Shown: positions 26,062-34,695, numbered from the stretch's first letter. The stretch: 64,000 nt of DNA from Paraburkholderia fungorum (GCF_003610895.1 NZ_MCAS01000019.1:1-64000), one strand, 5' to 3'. Translations and numbers: made by a program. The notes: generated by a model not told the origin, from the letters alone.

Positions 26062-26648
26062 ATTTACGTTTTACGATAGCAAAGATCGCGCGATGGCTGG
26101 CTCCACTGGCGATAGTATTACTGGTCCTTCCGGCTTGCTCGCGAGCAACGGATTCGTCGTCGCTGCAAGCGCCGGAAGTCGCCTCGCCAACGCAAGATGA
26201 GCCGATGGGGCTCAAGCTTAATGGACTGAATTACACGGAAGTTCCAATCGGAGATTTTTACGTTGATGGGACTTGGGGCGCGGCTATTCCCAGTCGCATT
26301 GGCAGTTGGGGAAGCAAGGTCATCTGCTGCGTTTCGCTGCCCCACAAATGGCACCCAGGTCTGACCGTCACGGTGCAGTGGCAGGACGACAAGTTGTATA
26401 AAAAAGATCCGAATGCGATGGCAAGCCGAGTGGTGCCAGTTGAGCACTATGAATATTTCTCGGATGGATTTTTATGGGTACTATTTTTTCCGAATGACAA
26501 GATCAAGGTTTATGCATCGCCGTGGATGCCTGGATTCCCTGATTTCCCCGAGGGCCTGCAAGAGCCGGGGGAGTCATGCCCCGATCATTTCACTTTAAAA
26601 AATAGTGATCCGCGCTGTCCGACACCAGATAAAAGGATCAAGCCATGA
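26058..26648 (+). CDS. DUF3304 lipoprotein, candidate Tle1 immunity protein (copy 3)
   Basis: The 196-residue protein opens MNLRFTIAKIARWLAPLAIV with lipobox VLPAC. It overlaps both neighbours by ATGA. The conserved CCVSLPHKWHPGLTVTVQWQ and EYFSDGFLWVLFFPNDKI segments define the domain. It lies immediately before the lipase gene, the usual place for its immunity gene. The C-terminal half is almost identical to copy 2, with a local difference (YASPWMPGFPDF instead of YASQWGPGSPNF) that might change partner specificity. Confidence 0.78.
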   Translation: MNLRFTIAKIARWLAPLAIVLLVLPACSRATDSSSLQAPEVASPTQDEPMGLKLNGLNYTEVPIGDFYVDGTWGAAIPSRIGSWGSKVICCVSLPHKWHPGLTVTVQWQDDKLYKKDPNAMASRVVPVEHYEYFSDGFLWVLFFPNDKIKVYASPWMPGFPDFPEGLQEPGESCPDHFTLKNSDPRCPTPDKRIKP

Positions 26649-28996
26649 GTTTTCGATTCGCGTTGGACGAACGGCCTGATATCGGCGTAGTGACTCAAGC
26701 AGAACGGGATGCGATCCTGCGTCGCCTTAGCGAGGACGACGGCCTCTCCTGTTGCAAGACCATGCACATGGGTTTTTTCTTCGACGGCACACGGAACAAT
26801 GCTGATCACGATCGACCTGTACACAAGCACAGCAATGTCGCTCGATTGTTTGATACTTATCCTCTAGATAATTACCACTATCCGATCTATATAGCGGGCG
26901 TCGGTACACGCTTTGCCAATGAAATCGGTGACCAAGGTGCAGGTTTGCAGGCAGCAGCAGGCGCGGCGACCGGCTGGGCGGGAGAAGGGCGCATTAATTG
27001 GGCATTGTTGCAAATTCATAACATCGTACATGCCCATGTCCTCGGTACCTCACTTAGCGTAGCACTCGGCAAAACCGACAAAGACATCGCAAAAGCCATG
27101 AGCGCCGATCTGAATTTCGTTGGCATGGCTCTCGGCAGCAACCCACCCGCCCCCGGCTCCATCCGCGACATCAATGCTCGCGCCAGCGCCGGCTCGGGCG
27201 CTTTGACGATGATGGTTTCCGAACACACCGGTACCGAGTTGCGTTGGGACAGGGACACGGTGTGGGCGCAATTGTGGAAAGACACGGTCAATTCAAAGAA
27301 TTGGAAACAGGCGCTGCAGGTATGGGATCAAAGCCGGCGCAAGATATTGGCCGAGCGTCGTGCACAACTGAACGCGCGGGTCGGAAATAAATTGACCGCG
27401 GGCAAACCGAAGCTGCAGCGCATACGTCTGTCGGTGTTCGGTTTTTCGCGCGGCTCCGCAGAAGCGCGCACGTTTTGCAACTGGCTGGTCGATGCGTTGG
27501 ACGATGGCTTCACGCTGTGCGGTGTGCCGGTCACGGTCGATTTTCTCGGCATCTTCGACACAGTAGCGTCGGTGGGTATCGCCCAAGGTGCCGCTGCCAC
27601 CTTGTTCGATGGACACGGCGGCTGGGGACGCGCCGAGAACATGGCAGTGCCGTTTCATGTTCGCCGCTGCGTCCACATGGTCGCGGCGCATGAGCCGCGC
27701 GGATCATTTCCGCTGGACCTGATCGATCATGCTACGGGCGACCGCGAGGAAATCGTCTATCCCGGTGTGCACTCCGATGTCGGCGGCGGTTACGGCGCTG
27801 CTGAGCAAGGGCGCGGCCAGAGCGATTCCGACAAATTGTCGCAGGTGCCGCTGCTTGATATGTATCGCGAAGCGCGCAAGGCTGGCGTGCCACTGGACAT
27901 CAAAGGCCCAGGTATTGCGCCACGCGCGGTTGACGCCTTCAAAATTTCGGCCGGTCTGAAAGAAGCCTTCTCGGCCTACGTCAAGACCAGCGCTGGCTAC
28001 TTCTCCGTGGCAGAAAACGGTACACCGGGTTTGATGCGCACGCACTATGGACTTTATCTGCGCTGGCGCAAGCAACGGCTCACAGATCTCAAGGCGCAAC
28101 CGAGTTTCAAGGCCGCACAAGCTGGCTACCCTCAAGACGCCGTGGACCTCGACAGTGCAAACGAGGAACTCAGGGCGGAATGGCAAGATCTGCTTGAAAG
28201 CGAGAAAGATGGCGGTCCGAGTTTGGCACGCTATGCGATGGAAGGGGGTGCCGATTTCGTCCGCAGTCATCCGAAGCTCGCGGCTACGCTGTCGCCTATG
28301 ATGTTGCCGGCAAGTGTCTTCCTCGGACCATTGGTGGCTCCGTTTGCACCCGACGCCGTAAAAGCCGCCAAAGCCTTGCTAGAAGAAAAATGGCAACAGT
28401 GGTTGGAAGTACGTACCGATTGGAACATGGATGCGCCGGAGAAGCCGATTAGCGCGCTCTATGACAACTACATGCACGACTCACGCGCCTGGTTTAAACC
28501 GCTCGGCGCGGATGACGACGTATGGAATTACGAACAGATCAAGGCGCTGAAAGACAAACAGGCCGCGTTCGAACGCCAGCATGCCGCATGGCAAGCGCAA
28601 TCTAAAGTGGTGATGCCCGCGAGTTATTCTGGCTATCCGGCTGTCATGGTGGGCCCGGAACCCAAGTCTCCTCTCACCGCTCAGGAAACCGACCAGCTGA
28701 AGCGCTACGATTCGGCCATGCAGTCGGCACAAACAGCGCGTCAGGCAAAAGACCCGTCGGCGCCTAGTGACAGCGCCGTCTTGACCGACCCCAAGGTGAG
28801 CAAAGGCTTGGCCTTCCAGAAAAGCGGCCGCGAATTCTATTTCCTATGGGGCTACTTGCGCTGGCGCACGGTGTACATCAATGGCGTGCGTTGGGATGCA
28901 CCGCATGTGAGGACGGTACAGGAGAACCAGGAGGATGAGCGGAAAGCGATGCAGCAGAGAGTTGACATGCAGGGCTTAAGTGGGATTTTTCATTAA
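26645..28996 (+). CDS. Tle1-type T6SS lipase effector (DUF2235 alpha/beta hydrolase)
   Basis: The 783-residue protein carries a DUF2235 hydrolase domain. MHMGFFFDGTRNN near residues 40-52 is typical of the family opening. The catalytic set can be placed: Ser268 in GFSRGS, Asp305 in FLGIFDTV, His376 in GVHSDVGGGY. Family members (Tle1) are phospholipases A delivered into the periplasm of rival cells. The C-terminal 350 residues are helical and charged and may bind adaptor or membrane. It closes an operon of adaptor and three DUF3304 genes in which every junction overlaps. No VgrG is fused to it. The assignment is firm; substrate preference (PLA1 or PLA2) cannot be read from sequence. Confidence 0.9.
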   Translation: MSFRFALDERPDIGVVTQAERDAILRRLSEDDGLSCCKTMHMGFFFDGTRNNADHDRPVHKHSNVARLFDTYPLDNYHYPIYIAGVGTRFANEIGDQGAGLQAAAGAATGWAGEGRINWALLQIHNIVHAHVLGTSLSVALGKTDKDIAKAMSADLNFVGMALGSNPPAPGSIRDINARASAGSGALTMMVSEHTGTELRWDRDTVWAQLWKDTVNSKNWKQALQVWDQSRRKILAERRAQLNARVGNKLTAGKPKLQRIRLSVFGFSRGSAEARTFCNWLVDALDDGFTLCGVPVTVDFLGIFDTVASVGIAQGAAATLFDGHGGWGRAENMAVPFHVRRCVHMVAAHEPRGSFPLDLIDHATGDREEIVYPGVHSDVGGGYGAAEQGRGQSDSDKLSQVPLLDMYREARKAGVPLDIKGPGIAPRAVDAFKISAGLKEAFSAYVKTSAGYFSVAENGTPGLMRTHYGLYLRWRKQRLTDLKAQPSFKAAQAGYPQDAVDLDSANEELRAEWQDLLESEKDGGPSLARYAMEGGADFVRSHPKLAATLSPMMLPASVFLGPLVAPFAPDAVKAAKALLEEKWQQWLEVRTDWNMDAPEKPISALYDNYMHDSRAWFKPLGADDDVWNYEQIKALKDKQAAFERQHAAWQAQSKVVMPASYSGYPAVMVGPEPKSPLTAQETDQLKRYDSAMQSAQTARQAKDPSAPSDSAVLTDPKVSKGLAFQKSGREFYFLWGYLRWRTVYINGVRWDAPHVRTVQENQEDERKAMQQRVDMQGLSGIFH

Positions 28997-29116
28997 GCAC
29001 CTGGCTTTGTTTAAGCGCGGCCGTCAACTCCGCGCGCCGCTAGCGGAGACAGGCGGGCAATGAAGCGGCTGAGTATGGATTGCACAACCCTGTATTTCGC
29101 ATCTGAGGCGAGCCCC

Positions 29117-29560
29117 ATGCAAGCAATCTTGAAGAAAACCACGACCCGAAGGCCAATTTCCCTAACCATCCTTGGGTGGTTTTCTATCATTTCAAATGGC
29201 GGATCACTTGCTTATTTGATGCTCATGCTGCGAGAGCAAACAGACATCACCAGCCTAAGCCTGGACCAACCCCCGGTGTGGACGATGGTAGTGGTCCCGA
29301 TAATTGCGACAACGCTTTGTACCGCGGCTGGCATCGCGATCCTCCTGGGACTCAGGTGGGGCCGAGTTGTGTATGTGGGAGCAGAGGGAGTTGGCCTTGC
29401 GAATATGGTAATGAGCATTCCGATGCAGCAAATCGTGTATCTGGCTTCGGCGCCGCTCCTGCTGTTTATGCTGTTCATCTATCTGCTCTATCGGAAACCC
29501 GCGACCGCGTACTTCCAGCGAACGAAAACCCTTGTCGATGGCATGCAGGATGTCGTTTGA
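29117..29560 (+). CDS. Small membrane protein of unknown function
   Basis: The 147-residue protein has four hydrophobic segments (about residues 15-35, 58-80, 88-108 and 112-132) with few charged residues between them. I do not recognise a family. The ATG at 29117 is preceded by GAGGCGAG; an in-frame ATG at 29060 would add 19 unremarkable residues. The gene lies 120 bases after the lipase and is probably a separate unit. It is convergent with the reverse transcriptase gene. The body (RRPISLTILGWFSIISNGGS) resembles generic four-helix bacterial membrane proteins only. Confidence 0.5.
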   Translation: MQAILKKTTTRRPISLTILGWFSIISNGGSLAYLMLMLREQTDITSLSLDQPPVWTMVVVPIIATTLCTAAGIAILLGLRWGRVVYVGAEGVGLANMVMSIPMQQIVYLASAPLLLFMLFIYLLYRKPATAYFQRTKTLVDGMQDVV

Positions 29561-29628
29561 ATTGATCCTGGCGCCTCGTATAGCGCCCGGATCTGTGATC
29601 GTCCGTTCCGGCTATCAAACTTCTCGTT

Positions 29629-30996
29629 TCACGCGCCCGGTCCCACCTCACCCGCGAGCTTTTCCTCCCACACAATCCGATCAAAGATCACCTTCAGCTT
29701 CACCCCCCGAGCCGCATTCAACATCGCAGCATGCGCAACTTTCCCAGCAAGATGCGCCCGAAACTCCGCATGCCCCTCGCGATTCTGCGAAGCCGGCCCA
29801 AGCCGCACACAATTCGTCAGCACCGCCTTCAAAGCATCAAACTCAGTCCTCGCAAGATTCGGATGACTGTTCACCACAACCCCAGCCAGATGCTGCCTTG
29901 TCCCCCGCCGCATCACCCGTGTCTTCCGTAGATTGACCGCAAACCCTTCCTCAATAGCAATCGCCGCCACGCGAATCTCAAGCCGCTGAGCCACTCGCGC
30001 GAGATCGTCACCGCCGGAGAACGCGAGATCATCGGCATAGCGCGTGTACGTCGCGCCTAAAGCCCGCGCCAACCCAGCCAGCCTCAGATCTAACCGAAAG
30101 GCACACAAATTCGCCAGCGCCGGCGAAGTCGGCGCGCCCTGCGGCAAATGCCGGTTCCGATATCGCTGCCGTTCCAGCCAGTCGATCCGGTCTCGCACGT
30201 CCGGTGCCAGCAGTCGGGCACTCGGCACGCGATTGGTACACAGCGCAGTTAACGCCCGGGCAACTTCCAACGGATATCCCAAAGCACGTATCACGGAGTA
30301 AACGCGCCCCGAATGAACCGATGCAAAAAAATCCGTCAAATCGAAGCGAATCACAACCGCTTTACCCGCATGAGGCGCCGCGAACGTAACTGCATTCCGG
30401 CCACGTCGAAAACCATGCACTGCGTCGTGAGCGGGAATGCGATCGAGCAAACCATGCAGCACCTTCCTCTGCAAAGCCCGCAAGCGTGATTTGGGCACTT
30501 CGATGATTCGACACCGACCGTCGCGCTTTTCGATCGCCTTGTACGAATAGTGATGAAGCGGTGTCGCCGCACTCTGCGCCGGCAAACGCCATCGATCGGC
30601 AAACCAGTCCAGCTCGCCAGCTTCGATTTCCAGCCACGCGGCGAGATCGCCGAGCGTCGGGAGCTGCGGTAGCACCGCGCCATGCAACCAGGGAGGGGCC
30701 GGCCGCTGAACAGGAGGCCGAGGTAACACACGAACAACCCTCGGCCGGTTCTCACCCGTCCACGCTGCGACGAAGCCCGTGGTCTCAGCAATGACCTTCG
30801 ATAATTCTTTGCTTTCGACGCTATCCCACCGCGAGCCAAATCGCTTCGCAACCCTTCCGGCCAACCGGTTCATCCAGTCCGCGGGTTCACCCAACACAAA
30901 CGTCATCCGCGCAACCATCGCGGCGGGCTCGGGCGGGCCGCCCAACATGGCGTCGGCGATCGTATAGGTGACAAATTGCAGGGAAGATGAGGGCAT
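29629..30996 (-). CDS. Retron-like reverse transcriptase with long N-terminal extension
   Basis: The 455-residue protein contains all RT motifs in order: VIRFDLTDFFASV (motif A), LPQGAPTSPALANL (motif B), TRYADDLAFSG (catalytic YADD, Y320-D323) and VNLRKTRVM (motif D/E). The wording of motifs B and C is that of myxobacterial retron enzymes such as Mx162, which also have N-terminal extensions. The position of the retron VTG triplet reads LAG (HLAGVVVN). About 130 residues precede the RT core. No maturase or endonuclease domain is present, which argues against a group II intron. The frame is open to 31197, but the ATG at 30996 gives the natural N-terminus; it lacks a clear ribosome-binding site. 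No effector gene typical of defence retrons adjoins it. Confidence 0.85.
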   Translation of the reverse strand: MPSSSLQFVTYTIADAMLGGPPEPAAMVARMTFVLGEPADWMNRLAGRVAKRFGSRWDSVESKELSKVIAETTGFVAAWTGENRPRVVRVLPRPPVQRPAPPWLHGAVLPQLPTLGDLAAWLEIEAGELDWFADRWRLPAQSAATPLHHYSYKAIEKRDGRCRIIEVPKSRLRALQRKVLHGLLDRIPAHDAVHGFRRGRNAVTFAAPHAGKAVVIRFDLTDFFASVHSGRVYSVIRALGYPLEVARALTALCTNRVPSARLLAPDVRDRIDWLERQRYRNRHLPQGAPTSPALANLCAFRLDLRLAGLARALGATYTRYADDLAFSGGDDLARVAQRLEIRVAAIAIEEGFAVNLRKTRVMRRGTRQHLAGVVVNSHPNLARTEFDALKAVLTNCVRLGPASQNREGHAEFRAHLAGKVAHAAMLNAARGVKLKVIFDRIVWEEKLAGEVGPGA

Positions 30997-31053
30997 AGAG
31001 CAAAGAGAGGGGCGGGACGGCCAGTCAACGCGTCTTGTGCTGCGTGAGCGCCG

Positions 31054-31216
31054 CTGCGCAAGGCGCAGATGAGGCTCATGCGACGAACTGCGGAGGTCTT
31101 TCTGATCCACGGGGTAGCCCCGTAGTGCCCGGAACGAATACTGCCTGTACCTTGGCAAGCTTGACCAGCCGTCCCGCGGGTCGAAGATAAGCGACACGGC
31201 TCGGCGTTGTCAACGC
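31054..31216 (-). ncRNA. Candidate structured RNA (msr/msd-like) upstream of the reverse transcriptase
   Basis: Read on the minus strand, five small stems follow each other: GCGTT/AACGC (31204-31216, 3-base loop); AGCCGT/ACGGCT (31167-31201, with an inner GTCG/CGAC); ACGGGG/CCCCGT (31109-31123, 3-base loop); ATGA/TCAT (31069-31079, 3-base loop); CTGCGC/GCGCAG (31054-31068, 3-base loop). Chains of short stems with three-base loops just upstream of the enzyme are the style of retron msr RNA. I could not find a convincing a1/a2 closing pair or a long msd hairpin, so this is a weak call. Confidence 0.3.
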
Positions 31217-31342
31217 ATTGGCAGTACGAAGCAATCTTTTGCGACAAGGTTTTACACAAGTGTAGACGGACAGATACGCACCAAACATCCGTTCGTCGCC
31301 GCGCCTGACATGCAACCACGTTACCCGCAAAGAACCGCCCAC

Positions 31343-31535
31343 TTATCCACAACCCCCTCTGGACAACTTTTGTACAAGCCACCTGACACGTTGTGGGTGA
31401 AACCTTGATAAATCCGCGACCCCGCCAGGCCGATCAAAAGTTTTCCCTGGCTCCGCCTTCCTGTCCGCGCGCGCTGCGCAGGGTTATGGATTTCGCAGCC
31501 CCTTGATCCGTAAACGAAGATTCAGGTTATCCACA
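31343..31535 (+). promoter_or_regulatory. Two perfect DnaA boxes beside an AT-rich stretch
   Basis: TTATCCACA, the consensus DnaA box, occurs at 31343-31351 and 31527-31535 in the same orientation. Two further 9-mers with two mismatches lie at 31250-31258 and, on the other strand, near 31391. An AT-rich stretch follows at 31540-31592. This could titrate DnaA or regulate the flanking genes. Confidence 0.45.
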
Positions 31536-31679
31536 GCCAGGTGCGATGCTTGTTAACTATTACTACGTATACATATACAAAGACTATAAAAACCAGAGAG
31601 GCATCCGGAAAGCCGCTGCGTAAACATGCACAAAGCAGGCAGAACAGGAACAACTGCAAGCACAACCCCACCAGATTCA

Positions 31680-32546
31680 TCAAACCAACGGCAAACAGAT
31701 CTCGGTCAGGAGCTCAGCAGGCGCAGTCTCCTTGGGGCTATTCAAATACTCCTCGAACACCGGCGCATCCGCGGCCTCTCGCCCCGACTGCACAAGCCAT
31801 GTCCCATACAACCACTCATAAGCCGCACGCATATCGCTATACGGCCCCTTGTGCCGCAGCACCGCGTACTCACCGCCTTTCACATGCGCCACCGAAACGG
31901 GTGGACTCACCGTCACCGAAGCCTGCACCGGATGCGGCAACAGCGCGCCGGCTTTCGAGCGCAATGCGTTCTCTTCCACCACGCCAGGATCGTCGTAGTA
32001 AATCCCGATCATGCGCATCTGCCCCGCCAGCAAATTATGTTTCGCCAGCCAGCCGAACAGGCCGTCGAACGCTTTGCCGATCTGCATATACGGCCCCACG
32101 TGATCCACCGACAAAACCTCCATCGGTTCAACGTGACGAATCACCACTTCACGCATTGTCATTTGATCGTCTCCTGAAAGCGCCGGACGAAACCGGCTAT
32201 GTGTTCCCTGCTTGCGGTACTGCGCCGGCGGAATGCCAAACACGGCGCGAAAGGTGCGCGAGAAAGACTGCAAACTGCTATAGCCCGAGCGCTCTGCAAT
32301 TTCCGCGATCGGCATCGTGCCGTTCGCCAGATATCCCGCCGCGCGATGCAGCCGCAAGCGGCGCACAGTCGTCGCGACAGTCTCGCCGTACATCGCCTGA
32401 TAGATGCGATGCCAGTGATACGGCGACATGCAGGCAATGTCCGCCAGACGATCGATATCCAGCGGCTCATCGAGGTGATCGTAAATGTGGTCGAGCACGC
32501 GGCTCAGCCGAGTTTCGTAGCGCGCCCGATTGTCCGATGGGTTCAT
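31680..32546 (-). CDS. AraC-family regulator with GyrI-like ligand domain
   Basis: This 288-residue protein has an N-terminal pair of AraC helix-turn-helix motifs (residues about 10-112; IAERSGYSSLQSFSRTFRAVFG is the second recognition region) followed by a GyrI-like small-molecule domain (about 130-288; AYEWLYGTWLVQSGREAADA is typical). Proteins of this SoxS/Rob-GyrI type usually sense hydrophobic cations or drugs. The DNA-binding domain comes first, unlike sugar-responsive AraC. It is divergent from the ethanolamine permease, 255 bases away, but that gap does not by itself show control. The start at 32546 is the only reasonable ATG. Confidence 0.88.
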   Translation of the reverse strand: MNPSDNRARYETRLSRVLDHIYDHLDEPLDIDRLADIACMSPYHWHRIYQAMYGETVATTVRRLRLHRAAGYLANGTMPIAEIAERSGYSSLQSFSRTFRAVFGIPPAQYRKQGTHSRFRPALSGDDQMTMREVVIRHVEPMEVLSVDHVGPYMQIGKAFDGLFGWLAKHNLLAGQMRMIGIYYDDPGVVEENALRSKAGALLPHPVQASVTVSPPVSVAHVKGGEYAVLRHKGPYSDMRAAYEWLYGTWLVQSGREAADAPVFEEYLNSPKETAPAELLTEICLPLV

Positions 32547-32801
32547 GAGTGAGTGGCTAACCGCGAGAAGATTGCCGAAGGGATGGGGACAAAAGTACCA
32601 CGTCCCCGTTTACCAAATCCTGCGAACTTCATCCAATGCGGGCAAACGGAGCCCTGCACCCGCTGACACAAGCATGCCCTGACTTTGCCGATTTTCGATA
32701 ACACCTCGAATAATGGCTCACTACCATCGGTTGAAGCCTGTCCGCCCGCGCGCCGCAAAGCCTTGCTACGCGCGGGCAAGCGGCAACCTCAGGAGCGTCC
32801 G

Positions 32802-34205
32802 ATGAAGTCAGAATCCAGCAGTCAGCACGTCGGTAAAGTTACGCATCACGAGTTGAAGCAGACCCTCGGCACGTGGCAACTGTGGGGGATCGCGGTCGGC
32901 CTGGTCATTTCCGGCGAGTATTTCGGCTGGAGCTACGGCTGGGCGAGCGCGGGTACGCTCGGCTTCGTCATCACGGCGATTTTTATCGCAGCGATGTACA
33001 CCACCTTCATTTTCAGTTTCACCGAACTCACCACATCGATTCCGCATGCGGGCGGCCCGTTCGCCTACGCGCGGCATGCTTTTGGTCCGACCGGCGGTTA
33101 TCTGGCGGGCGCGGCGACCCTGGTCGAATTCGTTTTTGCACCGCCCGCCATTGCACTGGCGATCGGTGCCTATCTGCACGTGCAGTTTCCGGGTCTGGAA
33201 CCGAAACACGCTGCAATGGGCGCGTATCTGATCTTCATGGCGCTGAACATCGTCGGCGTGCAGATTGCCGCGGCCTTCGAACTGTGCGTGACGCTGCTTG
33301 CGATCTTCGAATTGCTGGTGTTCATGGGCGTCGTGTCGCCAGGTTTCCAGTGGTCGAACTTCACGAAGGGCGGTTGGGCCGGTGCGGACACCTTTAGCAT
33401 GGGTTCATTTCACGGCATGTTCGCGGCGATTCCGTTCGCCATCTGGTTTTTCCTCGCGATCGAAGGCGTGGCAATGGCTGCCGAAGAAACCAGGAATCCT
33501 AAGCGTTCAATTCCGATCGCCTATGTGGCTGGCATTCTGACCCTGGTGTTGCTCGCCATCGGCGTCATGGTGTTCGCAGGCGCCGCCGGTGACTGGACCA
33601 AGCTCGCGAACATCAATGATCCGCTGCCGCAGGCCATGAAATTCATTGTCGGCGAACATAGCGGCTGGATGCATATGCTGGTGTGGCTCGGCCTGTTCGG
33701 GCTCGTCGCGTCGTTTCACGGCATCATCCTTGGATACTCACGCCAGATCTTCGCGCTGGCCCGCGCGGGCTATCTGCCGGAGTGGCTCTCCAAGGTGCAT
33801 CCGCGCTTCAAGACGCCGCATCGCGCGATCATCGCAGGCGGCGTGATCGGCATCGCCGCGATCTATAGCGACGAATTGATCCAGTTCGGCGGTCAGACGC
33901 TGACGGCGAACATCGTGACGATGTCCGTCTTCGGCGCGATCGTGATGTACATCATCAGCATGTTGTCGCTGTTCAAGCTGCGCCGCTCAGATCCGGACAT
34001 GGAGCGCCCGTTCCGCGCGCCGCTGTTTCCGTTCTTTCCGGCGTTCGCGCTGGTGGCCGCGGTGATCTGTCTGGCGACAATGGTCTACTTCAATTTCCTG
34101 GTGGCCATCGTGTTCGCGATCTTCCTCGCGCTCGGTTACGTCTACTTCCTGTTGACGCGCCATCAACGCGAAGCGGCGCCATCGGACGTCTTGCTCGAAG
34201 AATGA
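32802..34205 (+). CDS. eat: Ethanolamine permease (APC family)
   Basis: The 467-residue protein has about twelve membrane segments and the amino acid-polyamine-organocation fold. LGTWQLWGIAVGLVISGEYF and GWSYGWASAGTLGF near the N-terminus, and EEETRNPKRSIPIAY-type glutamate/arginine loop after segment six, match ethanolamine permeases. It would import ethanolamine. The start at 32802 has AGGAGCG seven bases upstream; the open frame before it is not protein-like. Ethanolamine ammonia-lyase genes (eutBC), which often follow it in relatives, are absent here. The acetaldehyde-type dehydrogenase on the opposite strand nearby could handle the aldehyde product if the lyase is encoded elsewhere. Confidence 0.87.
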   Translation: MKSESSSQHVGKVTHHELKQTLGTWQLWGIAVGLVISGEYFGWSYGWASAGTLGFVITAIFIAAMYTTFIFSFTELTTSIPHAGGPFAYARHAFGPTGGYLAGAATLVEFVFAPPAIALAIGAYLHVQFPGLEPKHAAMGAYLIFMALNIVGVQIAAAFELCVTLLAIFELLVFMGVVSPGFQWSNFTKGGWAGADTFSMGSFHGMFAAIPFAIWFFLAIEGVAMAAEETRNPKRSIPIAYVAGILTLVLLAIGVMVFAGAAGDWTKLANINDPLPQAMKFIVGEHSGWMHMLVWLGLFGLVASFHGIILGYSRQIFALARAGYLPEWLSKVHPRFKTPHRAIIAGGVIGIAAIYSDELIQFGGQTLTANIVTMSVFGAIVMYIISMLSLFKLRRSDPDMERPFRAPLFPFFPAFALVAAVICLATMVYFNFLVAIVFAIFLALGYVYFLLTRHQREAAPSDVLLEE

Positions 34206-34235
34206 CAGTCCGGGCGCCGGCGTGACATGAGAACC

Positions 34236-34631
34236 TTAGGCGTCCGCCCGCGCTACCGGATGTGTTTCGAGCCACGCGTTTTCATTGTCTTCGAAGAGTC
34301 GCGAGCGCGTCAGGAATCGTAGTCCACTCGGGCGTTCCAGAGAAAACATGCCGCCATTGCCCGGCACCACGTCGATGATCAATTGCGTGTGCTGCCAGTA
34401 TTCGAACTGCGATTCGCTCATGTAGAACGGCACGCCGGCAATCGTGCCGAGTTTCACATCGGACGAACCGACCATGAACTCGCTCTGAGGGAACATCATG
34501 GGCGCGCTGCCGTCGCAGCATCCACCGGATTGGTGAAACAGCACGGCACCATGTTCGGCGCATAGCTTGTCGATCAATTCGATCGCGGCCGGCGTGGCGA
34601 TCACGCGGGCCACTTCCTTCTCGTCAGCCAT
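34236..34631 (-). CDS. DUF779 protein, partner of aldehyde dehydrogenase
   Basis: This 131-residue protein has the DUF779 signature HQSGGCCDGSAPMMF near residues 33-47. The family commonly stands directly behind acetaldehyde/ExaC-type dehydrogenases; its biochemical role is not established, though the Cys pair suggests a metal or thiol function. The ATG at 34631 is chosen because GAGGGT is well placed; a GTG three bases earlier is possible. It is the second gene after the dehydrogenase, separated by 64 bases that contain a complete intrinsic terminator, so its expression may depend on read-through. Confidence 0.88.
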   Translation of the reverse strand: MADEKEVARVIATPAAIELIDKLCAEHGAVLFHQSGGCCDGSAPMMFPQSEFMVGSSDVKLGTIAGVPFYMSESQFEYWQHTQLIIDVVPGNGGMFSLERPSGLRFLTRSRLFEDNENAWLETHPVARADA

Positions 34632-34645
34632 CACATACCCTCGCT

Positions 34646-34676
34646 GAAAAAGAGCGAGCCGCGTAATGCGGCTCGC
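34646..34676 (-). terminator. Intrinsic terminator between aldehyde dehydrogenase and DUF779 gene
   Basis: On the minus strand a perfect 9-base stem (GCGAGCCGC/GCGGCTCGC, 34654-34676) with a five-base loop is followed by TCTTTTTC. It lies just after the dehydrogenase stop and before the DUF779 start, so it would reduce expression of the second gene. Confidence 0.8.
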
Positions 34677-34695
34677 CTGGACAGGGTCGCTACGC

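Larger units (their letters stand above)
30997..31679. other. 683-bp non-coding region upstream of the reverse transcriptase
   Basis: No credible gene lies here. The part next to the reverse transcriptase (31054-31216) is rich in short perfect hairpins. The distal part holds two DnaA boxes and, at about 31540-31592, a markedly AT-rich stretch containing GTATACATATAC. Both the reverse transcriptase promoter and a possible structured RNA would have to be in this region; the AraC/GyrI-like gene ends at its far edge. Confidence 0.6.

Noticed and set aside
1..29000. Insertion sequences or integrase explaining the T6SS island
   Set aside because: No transposase or integrase motif and no terminal inverted repeats were seen; rearrangements look like homologous duplication and deletion among vgrG-type genes.
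29629..30996. Group II intron as the source of the reverse transcriptase
   Set aside because: No maturase X domain, no HNH endonuclease and no intron RNA domain V-like hairpin near the gene; motif wording is retron-like.
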